From: Bedellia somnulentella
Lineage: Eukaryota > Arthropoda > Insecta > Lepidoptera > Bedelliidae
Length of the DNA: 64,000 nucleotides
Assembly (NCBI GenBank): GCA_963576735.1
Contig: OY755189.1
Coordinates: forward strand, 4,626,622-4,690,621
Reading direction: 5' to 3'
Part shown: piece after piece, positions 32,886-43,250 of the stretch
Position numbering within the stretch: position 1 is the stretch's first letter
Layout: each line of letters starts with the position of its first letter
The notes under the pieces: generated by a model
Database searches by the model: none
The model's input: the letters and a program-made list of their open reading frames with translations, nothing else
Told to the model about the DNA's origin: nothing
Made by a program: the position numbers and the translations under genes

Positions 32886-33116
32886 TACATACATAAACTC
32901 ACGGCTATAAATCCCTAAAAGGGGTAGCCAGAGCTGAGAAATTATAAATTCCTCAGCCACTTTTGGAAGTTGAGTGGGGAAAAGATGGTAGAATAAAGGT
33001 TGTCGATGATGGGTCTCCAACCGCATCGCCCAAAAATCCCTTAAAAAGCCCTAAGTCCGTTAGTTGCCTCTTGCGTACACCCACCGGAAGAAATGGGGTA
33101 GTGCTATTCTAAGCCG
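32886..33116 (-). repeat. SINE-A copy next to the Gln-rich exon
   Basis: Complete tail and body, but it ends at ...TTCTAAGCCG without the final ACACTACACAGC. The stop codon of the minus-strand Gln-rich exon follows within ten bases. Confidence 0.75.
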
Positions 33117-33124
33117 TGATATAA

Positions 33125-33267
33125 TTAGAATCTCTGCTGAAAGTTCCCTTGTTGTTGCCCATTGTTGTTTTGCTGTTGTCCTCCGAACATCATTTGCTGT
33201 TGTTGTTGATGGAAATCTTGTTGACCGCCCCCTCCTGTGTTATTGCCTTGATTTGGCCCTAGATTAG
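33125..33267 (-). CDS. Gln/Asn/Gly-rich terminal exon of an unidentified gene
   Basis: On the minus strand a plausible acceptor (TACTAATCTAG) leads into GPNQGNNTGGGGQQDFHQQQQQ, further Gln/Asn repeats and QQGNFQQRF, then TAA. The composition resembles the prion-like tails of RNA-binding proteins. I find no matching upstream exon between here and the LysM gene, so it may belong to a gene that skips over it, or be a retrocopy remnant. The frame continues open upstream to 33463, but that part (IRIKRIHTNL) looks intronic. Confidence 0.4.
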
Positions 33268-33569
33268 TATGTATACGTTTTATACGTATTTTATGAGTTT
33301 TTGTTTGCGTAAGCTCTGGTATACCACTTTGTTTGTCAAGACAACCGTCTAACACCTTAACAATAACTAATGACAGAGATAGGCTATATTTGACCGAAAC
33401 TGTACAGTTACCAGTTTCATTCCTTAAAATTTGAGATGCGGTCCGCATCAAACCAGATACCAATATGAGTGGCTAACAAAACGCTTAAAACACTGTGTAC
33501 TTCTGAATACTACCGAAAAATCACTCTTGTCATACTATAAATCGCATCACTAATATGTATATAATTATT

Positions 33570-33705
33570 ACATACATACGTATACACACGGCTATAAAGT
33601 CAAAAAAGGGGTGACCAGAGCTTCAGAATTAAGGAAGTTCAGCGATAGAAGGTGGTGAAATAAAGTTTGTTGGCGATTGATGATAGTGCTATTCTACACA
33701 GCACA
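33570..33705 (-). repeat. degraded SINE-A
   Basis: Tail CGTATACACACGGCTATAAA and middle fragments only. Otherwise 33268-34746 shows no gene; a (TA)n run is at 34216-34236. Confidence 0.5.
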
Positions 33706-34454
33706 TAACCCACGCTTACTACTTATCCTAGATTTACGTCAGCTATCAGCGTTGAATGATACATCAGTTACTAATGCACGTAAATATTGTATTTCATTAA
33801 ATTTATCAACAGGTTGTTGAAGTTCTTTTGTCCATATGTTTTGTAACCATTTCAATTAATCTATATCAAAGCTGATTGAGAAAGCATACACTAAATAAAT
33901 TGATTATTTTAGCGTGAAATGATTTGCAAGAATAACACAATGGAATACTTACTTTTCATAACATTAAGGTTTGACTTCCTTGCTAGCTTCTAATGTCATG
34001 GTTATCATGAGGGATAATCCCAATAAGGGTAGCCAGTCATTAATAACTCGTATTATCATATTTATTGGGAGGCCTATTAACACTCTATGTATGATCAAAA
34101 ATTCATTGTATTTCACTTCTATTTGAAGCTAGGTAAGGTTTAAACTAAGGTGTTCGCTATATGCCCTCTGACTTATAAAGGGTCAACCATTAATAGCTTA
34201 CTCAGCTCCAGATAAATATATATATATATATATAGCTTAGCATTTAACTCTGTCTTGTTGTCTCGGAATAAAGGAGTGAAAGGGTTATATTGGAAAATCA
34301 TATTTGCATGGCTGTACATATTTTGAGTTTTCTAAATTTTAACATTTTGGTCTAAATTTCTCTTGTTTTAACAAAAAGAACACAAGGTAAAATCAAATTG
34401 GTTAACAAGAAATATGGGACAAAAATGTATGTATGAAAATATTGATGTATGCAG

Positions 34455-34565
34455 AGAAGGCTCAGAGGTTTTTCAGGATTGTATGGAATGTAAATTCATA
34501 ATCTCTGACTACCCTAATGGGGACTAATGGCTATATATCTGCCGCATGTATGCATGTATGTGCTC
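34455..34565 (+). repeat. degraded SINE-A tail half
   Basis: AATCTCTGACTACCCTAATG and GGCTATATATCTGCC with a TATG-rich end. Confidence 0.4.
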
Positions 34566-34746
34566 TGTAAATCTATAAAACTGCACTTTAGTTAGGAGCA
34601 ATGTGGAATTAACTAAATAAATATTTTTTTACACAATGTATTAAAGAATTTATGTTACAAATCACAATTTATATTAGTCTTCTTATTTTTCCTCATATAT
34701 TTAAAAATACCACCACTTGTTAAAGCTTCAGTCAGATCATTTATGC

Positions 34747-35256
34747 CTATGTTGAGTCTTGCAATGGCGGCACATCTGAATGTTCATGTTTTTCTAAATA
34801 AAACAGTACATATATAAGAGGTAGCACAACTCCCAGCACCAACATACATCCAAGTAAATGGAACCACTTTATGCCCCAATCAGCACCTTGAGACGTTAAC
34901 TGTTTCACAACTACAGTTTCAACCAATGGCTTCTCCTTCGGCAGCAGCTGCGTGTCTTCTGTCATCGGTTCAGTAAAATTTGGGTCATCTGTGTAAATAA
35001 TAGTTGATGGTGCCATCACACTGTTCATGACTACCTCATTACAATCTAAAGAAAAGTCCTCTTCACTAATTGGTTTCTCAGCTTCCTTAACAAGCACTGT
35101 GTCACTAGGCACATGGGATTCTGTCTCTTGTATGGGTTGTGGTAATGGTACCAACTCTGTCAGAACAGAATAAGGAGTTACTGGCACTTTAATTGTTCTT
35201 CTGGCAAATATCTCATTGTCTTTATGAATTTGATTGATTCTCTTCAACTCAGAAAC
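34747..35256 (-). CDS. LysM protein exon 2
   Basis: Acceptor TTTTTTAG then VSELKRINQIHKDNEIFARR, completing the LysM fold. It is followed by an acidic Ser/Thr linker, the membrane segment and the stop. Confidence 0.87.
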   Translation of the reverse strand, partial: VSELKRINQIHKDNEIFARRTIKVPVTPYSVLTELVPLPQPIQETESHVPSDTVLVKEAEKPISEEDFSLDCNEVVMNSVMAPSTIIYTDDPNFTEPMTEDTQLLPKEKPLVETVVVKQLTSQGADWGIKWFHLLGCMLVLGVVLPLIYVLFYLEKHEHSDVPPLQDST

Positions 35257-35786
35257 CTAAAAAACAGATTGATAAACTCAGCTCAGGTATTTGATTGTGC
35301 AACAGTTGACTTGCTAATGAGAGGTTAACTCTATGTTATAACTATGTTAATGGTTTAAACCAGTTTATGTACTATGATTGTTGTCAACTTCCCAAGAATC
35401 TAATTAAATAAACATTAACATACAAAATCTTCCTATTTATAACATAGAAAATAAGATAGATTAGTATGATAAATAGAACTAAATTAGAATTGATTGTTTT
35501 CTTTATGAGCAACTTTTCATACTTATCAAAATAAATCGAAACCAGATTAATTCACTAAAATTCGATTCAGAATAATCAATTCATATGTAACACTAGTACA
35601 AACCGGACAATAGAAGCGAAGAGCAATTGCTTGTAGAGTATCACTTTCTTGAACTTGAGCTTCAATGTAATGCTCGGGTTGTCGCATTTTGTGCAACGGG
35701 ATGTTACCGTCATCATCCGTGCTGGGCAGCATGGTGTATGTACTCAAATCATCCCCGCAATGCATTTGGCGGGTCCTAATAAACAT
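34747..35786 (-). CDS. LysM-domain transmembrane protein (LYSMD3/4-like)
   Basis: Two minus-strand exons (35786-35604 and 35256-34747) join in phase 0 to give 230 aa if the first ATG is used. The LysM domain spans about residues 40-90: HYIEAQVQESDTLQAIALRF, then CPVSELKRINQIHKDNEIFA and RRTIKVPV. A hydrophobic segment near residues 195-220 (LGCMLVLGVVLPLIYVLFYL) is followed by a short charged tail. In animals such proteins are single-pass membrane proteins of the LYSMD3/4 group; bacterial-glycan binding is suggested for the family but not shown here. The start is uncertain: TTTATTAG just after the ATG could be an acceptor, in which case the N-terminus lies further upstream. A Harbinger element begins 390 bp upstream. 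Confidence 0.85.
35604..35786 (-). CDS. LysM protein exon 1 (start tentative)
   Basis: 61 codons from MFIRTRQMHCGDD to ...LRFYCP, with donor CCG/GTTTGT. The second Met (residue 8) is an alternative start. Confidence 0.75.
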
Positions 35787-36172
35787 ATTTCACAACATAA
35801 GATACCACGTAAACAAAGTTAAATCAATTGTTCGACTAGATACACTCTTGTATCTACTCTGCTTACCTTTGTTTCATCTTTTAACTACGAAATCTAAGTC
35901 TAGTTGTATCTACCATGATCCGAGTCATAAAAAAATGTTACCTATTTTCGATTATAATGGAAAAAAGCTCAACGAATATAACTACGACTTTACCAAAACG
36001 AAATCAAATTTTTAACAAAGCAAAATTATTGTTTCTTTACATCAAAACTTTGGAAAACATTACGTTGACAATTGGATTGGACAGGCTGGTTGACATAACT
36101 GTCACTTTTAACCAACGATTCAATTCAATTATTCAATTTTTCTTCAATGGCCTTTGACATTAACCAACGAAT

Positions 36173-36175
36173 ACA
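36173..36175. other. left target duplication of Harbinger element
   Basis: ACA, repeated at 39388-39390. PIF/Harbinger elements normally duplicate 3 bp (commonly TWA), so the length fits and the sequence is less typical. Confidence 0.65.
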
Positions 36176-36425
36176 CCCCCTGGTCCGAATGACGATGAAA
36201 TCGATTTTATCGCTGTCAGCACGCTAAATCTTGGTCCGAATGAACGTTAGCGCGCTTACGAAATCCCGCGTGACGTCATATATGACGTCATTACCGGCGC
36301 CATTTTGCGATTACAACGATATCGCATTAGAGCGTTAGCACTGTGAGCCAAATGTCAAACTGACGTTTAAAAGTTTGAAAAGTTAGGGAAGTTTTGTTTT
36401 GTTAGCTTTTAAGTTTTTATTTAAA

Positions 36426-37218
36426 ATGGAAAATATTCCTGTAGTCGTCTCGAACGAAAGTAATGGAAGACAAATAACCTTGAATTTAAGTTATGAGGAG
36501 TTACAACGCGCTCAATCGGGTTAGTAATCAAAAAGCAGTGCTCTATCAAGTTTGTTATTTCCGTTGAACTCAATCAATTTTCTATATTCTTTTTAACTTT
36601 AATCTTTATTGTTGTATGATCTAAGGCATCAATAATATTTATTTTGTAAATCTTTTAGATAGCAGCTATTTGGCTAACCGAGTGCAATTATTTTATGAAT
36701 ATGAAAGTGAGAATACAATTTCTATTGATGCCCAAAACGAGGAAGGTGTTAATGAAGTTGGAGCAGCAGAAAAGTTTTTGAAACAATTGCAAAAAAATGA
36801 AAGATCAAAATTCTGCCTATAAAATAAATGGTAATCAGTGCCAATCGAAAATAAATAGCCTCAAAAAAACATTTAAAGAAATAAAAGATCACAATAACAC
36901 ATCCGGGAATGACAGAGCAACATGGCCTTATTTTGAAGTAAGTCAATGGTTTAATTGTGCAAGTCAAAATAAAGAGTGACTAAATAATTCTTACTTTTCA
37001 AATTGTTGTATTCTTAATAAGAAAATGTGTTGTTACAGCGAATGCAAGAAATTTTTGGAATCCAGGGATGGGTAAAACCACCTGCTGTTGCATCAGAACT
37101 GGGGCCAGCAGCTACTGACGCTGCTGTTGAAGCAAGTAGTTCTACTAATACAAATAAAAAGAGGAAAATTGAAACCATATTAGAAAATTTAAATGATCAG
37201 AGAAATCAGCGCCACTGA
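36426..37218 (+). pseudogene. Harbinger Myb/SANT-like protein gene, frameshifted
   Basis: Exon 36426-36518 (MENIPVVVSNESNGRQITLN..., donor CGG/GTTAGT) joins at an acceptor near 36658 to DSSYLANRVQLFYEYESENT. A frameshift around 36700-36790 breaks it. The following frame carries VFETIAKKMKDQNSAYKING, QCQSKINSLKKTFKEIKDHN and SGNDRATWPYF, the typical trihelix-like DNA-binding part. The last exon (about 37039-37218) ends with a basic stretch (NTNKKRKIETILENLNDQRN). In this superfamily the protein helps the nuclease bind DNA and enter the nucleus. Confidence 0.75.
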
Positions 37219-37322
37219 CAATAAATGGAAATATTTAACAATCTATTGCAACAAAAAGAAAAACACCACCAAGAGAAATTGGCTGTTTTGCGCAATTTGT
37301 GTGAAAATTTAAATAAATAACT

Positions 37323-37576
37323 TACATCTATACATACATATACATACTCACGGCTATAAATCCCTAGAAGGGGTAGCCAGAACTAAGAAATTTTAAATTC
37401 CTCAGCCACTTTTGGAAGTTAAGTGGGGAAAAGATTGTAAAATAAAGGTTGTTGGTGATGGGTCTCCAACCGCATCGCCCAAAAATCCATTAAAAAGCCC
37501 CAATACCTTTAGTCACCTCCTATGTACACCCATGGGAAGAAACGGGGTAGTGCTATTCTAAGCCGACACTACACAG
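37323..37576 (-). repeat. SINE-A copy inside Harbinger
   Basis: Complete and well preserved. TAAATAAATAA occurs on both outer sides (about 37310-37320 and 37578-37588), a possible target duplication though of low complexity. Confidence 0.8.
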
Positions 37577-38189
37577 CATAAATAAATAAGGAGTTATAAA
37601 TTCAAACTAGGTGTAGTAGATTGTTGACTTTGGGATAATTTAAATTTTCCTTGACTTTTTAAAATAGTCATTATTAATTAAGGCTTGGAAAGATTTATCT
37701 CATTAATAAATTAATGTTTGGTTGATTGTTGTGAAATTAGTTATATATGAATAAAGATAATTTTATTTATATATAAGTGTTCAGATGCAGAGACTGATTA
37801 TAGATGACTTAAATGACATCAAGTAAGTGAGTGTATGTGATAGTGCTGTGGAAAGAATATTTCAGTTAATAAGTAAACTTATAACAAATTATTATTTTTA
37901 TGTATTTGTTTCTCAAAATAGGTTTAGGTTATTGATTTACGGATATTTCTAGTTTTCTTAGACTTGTTAAAATAGTTATTATTATTTAAGTCTTGAAAAG
38001 ATTGATCTCAATTATAATTTATGTTTGTTTGATTGTTGTGAAATTAGTAAAGTTTATAATTATTAATAATGTGTGATTTTGTACTGTCCTGCTGTTATGC
38101 ATCTAGGCAAGCGTGTGCACTGCACCCATATTACCCTTTTTAGAGTAAGCTCAAACAAAATATTTAATGAAGTTCATACTGTAATATAG

Positions 38190-38290
38190 ACTGCCTCCGT
38201 GGTCTCGATGATAGCATTTGGTTTTAACTATGGAGGCCTCGGGTTTGATCCCCTGAGGGGTAAACTCACAAATTAAATTTGTAATATTTA
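38190..38290 (+). repeat. tRNA-like SINE head
   Basis: CCTCCGTGGTCTCGATGATAG (A-box-like) and CTCGGGTTTGATCCCCTGAG (B-box-like), followed by an AT-rich body running into SINE-B. Confidence 0.5.
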
Positions 38291-38391
38291 ACTTAGCTTG
38301 AAAGGATATTGCAGGCCTGAATCACCCTAATATCCGAAATCAAGGATGATTCTGTGCTTCGGAAAATTAATATAACATAAATGTTTACACC

Positions 38392-38582
38392 GAATATCCC
38401 CGAAGGCGTTGGCAGAGGTACTAATATTTCTGAACATCACATGACTGTCACCTTATGTTCAGAGTACCCTCGTTTTGTTGGGACAGTGTAATCACTTCAA
38501 TTTTGTACAAATACACTGTCATATGACTAAGTAAATGTTTTCCCTCACCGTTAACAATCATGATAAATTAACCACACATAAG
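38392..38582 (-). repeat. SINE-B copy, head lost
   Basis: Minus-strand 3' end CGCC..TTCGGGGATATTCGG through GTGACAGTGTA to TTAATTTATCATGATTGTTA. The tRNA-like head is missing. Confidence 0.65.
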
Positions 38583-38660
38583 TGTTAAGATGCGAAGACT
38601 GACTACAGATGACTTAAATGACAACAAGTAAACTTAAAACATATGATTAATTTTATATAT

Positions 38661-39104
38661 TTAATTGTTTCGTATTAATAAATTATTCATTATATGCATT
38701 CTTTTAATTATTCCACTCTCTCTTCCTTCTTCAATAAGATGCCCCCTTCTGACTACTCTTAACTGTACTTGTTCCACATCCATTATTTCACCATTTAAAA
38801 TGCAGATGTTATGTAATACTGCAGAGCCAACAAATATTCTGGGATTTTTTCTATTACAATGCAGAATACTGCGCCAGCGGGTTTTCCATAAGCCAAATGC
38901 CCTTTCAATGGACATTCTAGCTGATGAAAGGCAAAAATTATTTTTTTTCTGGTGTTGTGTCAGATGTCTATTGTCTTTAAATGGTACCATTAAACTTTGA
39001 TAGATCCCATATGCAGCATCTCTCACTAAATGGGTATCATTCGGGAAATGATTGTCAGGGTCTTGCATATAACACATCACAATATTTAGTTTAGTTTTCA
39101 ACAA
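38661..39104 (-). pseudogene. Harbinger transposase (DDE nuclease), C-terminal part
   Basis: 147 codons corresponding to the last third of a HARBI1-like nuclease: FPNDTHLVRDAAYGIYQSLM, VPFKDN, the catalytic-Glu region LSSARMSIERAFGLWKTRW and the end motif AVLHNICI. The N-terminal two thirds with the first catalytic Asp are absent, so the copy is non-autonomous. Confidence 0.85.
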
Positions 39105-40265
39105 TGAATGTTCAATGAGTATTTGTTAATCAATTTCAAAATTTTCCTAACTTTATAATACGTTTTTTTCTTTTTACTAAACGTTGGCAAAATTACTGTG
39201 TTGAAACACGGTCAAAGGCCATTTAAGAAAAAATGAAATGAAACAAACAAGAGCGATTACAAAATGCGTCCCGATTCGATAGACGCGCTGTTAGCACTGT
39301 TATCACTTTTAGCGCGATAACTGAATCGGACCGCAAAATATCGCTGACAGCGATAAAATCGATTTCATCGTCATTCGGACCAGGGGGACAATTGCTTTTA
39401 ACTATCAACCTGACAACCTGTTATTATATTTCAAACATAAAACTATATGGCAATTGTTTATAACTGTTACCAGAGGCAGCTGTATGATTTTGTAGGTCGA
39501 TCGCGAATTTTATCGACTCGTTTACCTTACGCCACACTAAAGTAATGCTAAGGAGTAAGAGATACAAATATTTATTGGTTTCACTCTGATGCATGGAACA
39601 CGATAATTCTGATGATTTTCCCCGTTGTTTTCAAATCACTAGGTGGTTATCCATCAGGGGATCAGTGAAGTCCTATCGGCGATGTAAATTAATTTCCGTT
39701 ATATCTTTCAGATAACAATTTATAAATGAAGAGGATGTCATTATAAAAAGCTCTACACCCCGTACATTCCTTAAGGGGTGGGCAAGATATTATAATACTT
39801 ACTCCTGAATATCACGTAACCTCTTACTAACGTTACTTTATGTTTAAAGCACCTACCCACTTCATGCTCAGACAATATTATTATTATTATTATTATTTTG
39901 TGGGCGTTAACCGACTCGGGTTTTTCCGCAGTTAACCCAGCTACGAGGTGGGCTATTGTACTGGGACCATTTGGCTGTTTAAGTTTTCCAACTTAATTCA
40001 GACCAGAAGGACAAAAGCTTATCCAGGTCAGCCATTGCCTCTGATAGCGACTATTTGCTCCGATTGTGTTCAATATTTGTCTTTTCACTTTCAGGACCAA
40101 CGCTTTTCAACTATTACTTACGGGCTCAATGTACATTAAATAATAATTAATGAAGAATGAAATGTAGTAAGGTAATTATTGTTATAGGTGTTACGCTAAA
40201 CTTTATTTCTTCCTTACATAATTCCTGAGCATATATGAGTCAAAGTCATTTTTTGTATATTGGTG

Positions 40266-40442
40266 CATCATACATACAGAAATAAGTATACTCACGGTTA
40301 TAAATCTCTACAATAGCCAGAGCTTCAGAATCAGAAATTCCTCACCCACTTGTAAGTTGAGTGGGGAGAAGATGCTAAAATAAAAGTTTTTGGTGATGGT
40401 TCTTCAACCGCAATGCCAAAAAAACAGTTAATAAGCCCCAAT
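40266..40442 (-). repeat. SINE-A copy, head truncated
   Basis: Tail GTATACTCACGGTTATAAAT to TAATAAGCCCCAATTC. Confidence 0.6.
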
Positions 40443-41154
40443 TCTTTACCGAAACGAAAGGAAAGCTAGGCATAAATAAAACAAATTGCATAGTTACAAT
40501 ATTTCATTATATTTCGAGTATTGTACACAACAGTAAAAGAAGTACCAAACCAGTGGTATTGCGTTGTTCACCAACTATAATTGCACAGAATCATTTATTC
40601 GTTTATTATCTAGCTACAAATATTATGTACAAAACAGTACATACATACAAAATCGAATTGATTGTATCACTAGAATTAGGTAACATTCGTTATTAGATAC
40701 GTGTCAGAACCAAAATATGAGATTATTAAATAAAATGTAATATAAAACTTAGGAATTAATTAGATAAATGATATCAAACAATTAAATCACAAAACAAAAT
40801 ATCACAGAAATTAAAGGTTTCTATCGAAACCGTGTTTAACTTAAACCTAGGTTAAAGCTCAAAAATATAATGAAAAAGAATGCATTTTCAGTACACGTAT
40901 TTAAGAGGCTTAATTCCATCACAACTCACTTATTACAATTTAAAAATATACATTTTAAATACTTAAAGAACATTATTTGCTTTGTAACGTGATGAAAATT
41001 AAGTTTACTTGCCCACAATACATGGGTGTCAATTAGTTTAGATTATAAAAAGGTGCTGAATTTCATTAATTCCCTTTCACATAATAGTCCTGGGATATAT
41101 TCGTCTACATTTCAGTAAAGAGAGAGACTCTACAGTATAGTAAAGTTGTGGGAA

Positions 41155-41317
41155 CAGCAAAGATATACTGGCCAGTACACCCTGCTGTGTACCAACTTAT
41201 AATTTGTATCTATGCTTAACTCGAAAAACATTTACACTCCGCGATGTAGGAATATGAGTGAGACGCTGCTATGTGCGAGTGAGTCCGCAGTAGTGTGCGC
41301 TCTAACATGACTCCCAC
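41155..41317 (+). repeat. 163-bp repeat, arm 1 of an inverted pair
   Basis: CAGCAAAGATATACTGGCCA to CTCTAACATGACTCCCAC; about 95% identical to the complement of 45607-45769. Confidence 0.75.
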
Positions 41318-42874
41318 AAAGTAAAGAAAACTAACAAAATCCTAAAATATGTTTATGTGCACCGGTTTTTACACCTAATTACTAACAGATATGATTGATA
41401 TACAATTTTTAAAGATTTAATTTATTTTTTAGTTATTTGATAATATTGTTAAAGTGAGTTGCGATAAAATTCAGCTTGAATTGAAAGGCATTATATGTAC
41501 ACTGATTACGAATATAATTTACAATAAGAGTTTAAAAATTCCTAGGGTTAGGGTGACATTTACAATATACATGTTAAATATCTTAAAGGTGAATTATTAA
41601 GACCACAATTTGTGCCCAACGCAGGTTTACTAGTATCTAGCTAATACCGTGACTAAATTACAGAGGAAATACAGAAATCCTATAAATCTTCACTTCTGCA
41701 TTGGTGGGTTTAAGAATCTGAATGTATGTTTGTTTCATTTAAATGCATTATACATAATGAAATGTATTTGTTCATATTGGTAACGCAATAGTTATAAAGT
41801 TAAAGAACTATATTTTCATCCTTGAATAGGTAATAGGTAGATCGTGTTATATTGTATTTTGCTTTTGTATCAAAACTCACACGTCATAGTTTTCAACACA
41901 GAGTTGGATATATAGCTTTTCAGGCATATAAACGAAAATATATTTATTAAATTGTATTGAGATCTTTGTCTATAATAAATATTGACTTCAAGAATTTGTT
42001 TGAACACGCTAATATCCTATAAAGATGTTGGGTTTCATGGCTCTATTTAACAGATGGTTTTAACCATCATATATCTTTATATCAAGTTGATGTAGTCCAT
42101 ACAAACTAATTGCAATATAATAAATATAAAAAACAAAACGCTTATAAAACCACACGGTATTTATAATTACATAATTTTGAAAAAAAAAAACGAAATGATT
42201 GTAAAAAAATATATACATAAACTAAAGTTTCTATGTTGCTCATTATTATCTATATTCGATATAGCGTCATAAGATCTAACTTAAGATTATGAGTCAAAGC
42301 AAGAAAGCAGCATGTTGATTTAACAATAAAATCCTAAATCTTATAAATATAAAAGACAACAATTCACATTTTTGTTGCAATTTTATCCTCGATGGACTAG
42401 AAAAAACTGACTTATTTTATCACACTGTGGATTAAATCAGTATTTGAGTTATTTTTAAATTTGGTCAATTGAGGTCAGATTTCATTTTCACTTCATTAAC
42501 ATACCATCCTTAATATCCTCACTCCAGGATTGAACAAAGGGCGTTTAAACTATTTTGTAATAATATGATATTTATGGCACAAAGCGCGGAATTGTATAGA
42601 TCAACAACAAAGAACAGTAAACGTTTTTTGTTTGTGCACGGATTTTACCGAGCGTTAAGCAGTGGGATAGAGACAAATACATATGTCACATTTATCTAAA
42701 GGAAGATAAGAGAAGTCAATTTTGCAAGACCACTTTAGTAACGCAAATATTTACGTCTTTTTATATTGTTGTCTGGATTAATATTAAAATCAAGACAAGG
42801 CTCAATTATTTACTAAGAATCCTGACAAAACTGGCTAGATAGCAACCCTAGGACCAATATAAATGGACAGAAAG

Positions 42875-43250
42875 TTACACATGATCAAAAGCCTGAAAAT
42901 CCCCCGGCCAATTTTCCCTCCGTGCCGCCCTATCCGATCCAGTGCACGCGAAAAAATCGTCTCCTTCAAATGGGTCCGCTTCACGAACGAATATATTTAC
43001 CGATTCGGACTTCTTTATATCTTTTGGCTGTTGAACTTTTGTCCTTAAAGGGGCTACATCTTCATCCTCTTCTGCTATGGAGGCTGCGCGGTTTCTAGGG
43101 GTAGACAGAGTGGTGAAATCGTCTTCGAACATGGATCTCGGAGATACAGAGTCAGAATCGAATCTGAATCGAGTGTTGGAGTCCCCATCTCTGGCTCGGG
43201 CGCTGCTGCCTGATAAAGGAGAGGGCGTATCTTCGGGTTCGAATGCGAAT
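42875..43250 (-). CDS. 936-aa gene, last exon
   Basis: Acceptor TTTCCTCAG, then FAFEPEDTPSPLSG, SMFEDDF, a basic-acidic linker, EADPFEGDDFF and the C-terminus WPGDFQAFDHV before TAA. Several acidic-Phe motifs suggest adaptor binding. Confidence 0.88.

Larger units (their letters stand above)
37640..38640. repeat. direct duplication inside Harbinger
   Basis: The stretch 37645-37760 (TTGACTTTTTAAAATAGTCA, GATTGTTGTGAAATTAGT) recurs at 37950-38060. The stretch 37776-37835 (AGTGTTCAGATGCAGAGACTG) recurs at 38581-38630. SINE insertions at 38190-38582 split the second copy. Confidence 0.6.
36176..39387. mobile_element. PIF/Harbinger transposon, 3212 bp
   Basis: Perfect 45-bp terminal inverted repeats at 36176-36220 and 39343-39387 begin CCCCCTGGTCCGAATGACG. 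The interior has the two genes expected of the superfamily in opposite orientation: a plus-strand Myb/SANT-like gene (damaged) and a minus-strand DDE nuclease (C-terminal part only). SINE-A, SINE-B and another tRNA-like SINE have inserted between them, and a segment of about 120 bp is directly duplicated. Confidence 0.92.
39391..42874. other. AT-rich DNA downstream of the 936-aa gene
   Basis: No gene visible. Includes an (ATT)n run near 39882-39898, a truncated SINE-A and one arm of a 163-bp inverted pair. AATAAA on the minus strand at 41943-41948 is a candidate poly(A) signal for the gene ending at 42875. Confidence 0.5.

Noticed and set aside
35689..36157. Plus-strand frames of 108 and 80 codons
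   Set aside because: They overlap the LysM exon 1 antisense and AT-rich promoter DNA and show no family features.
36176..39387. Reading the Harbinger DNA-binding gene as an intact host gene
   Set aside because: It lies inside perfect terminal inverted repeats and is frameshifted, so it is transposon-derived.
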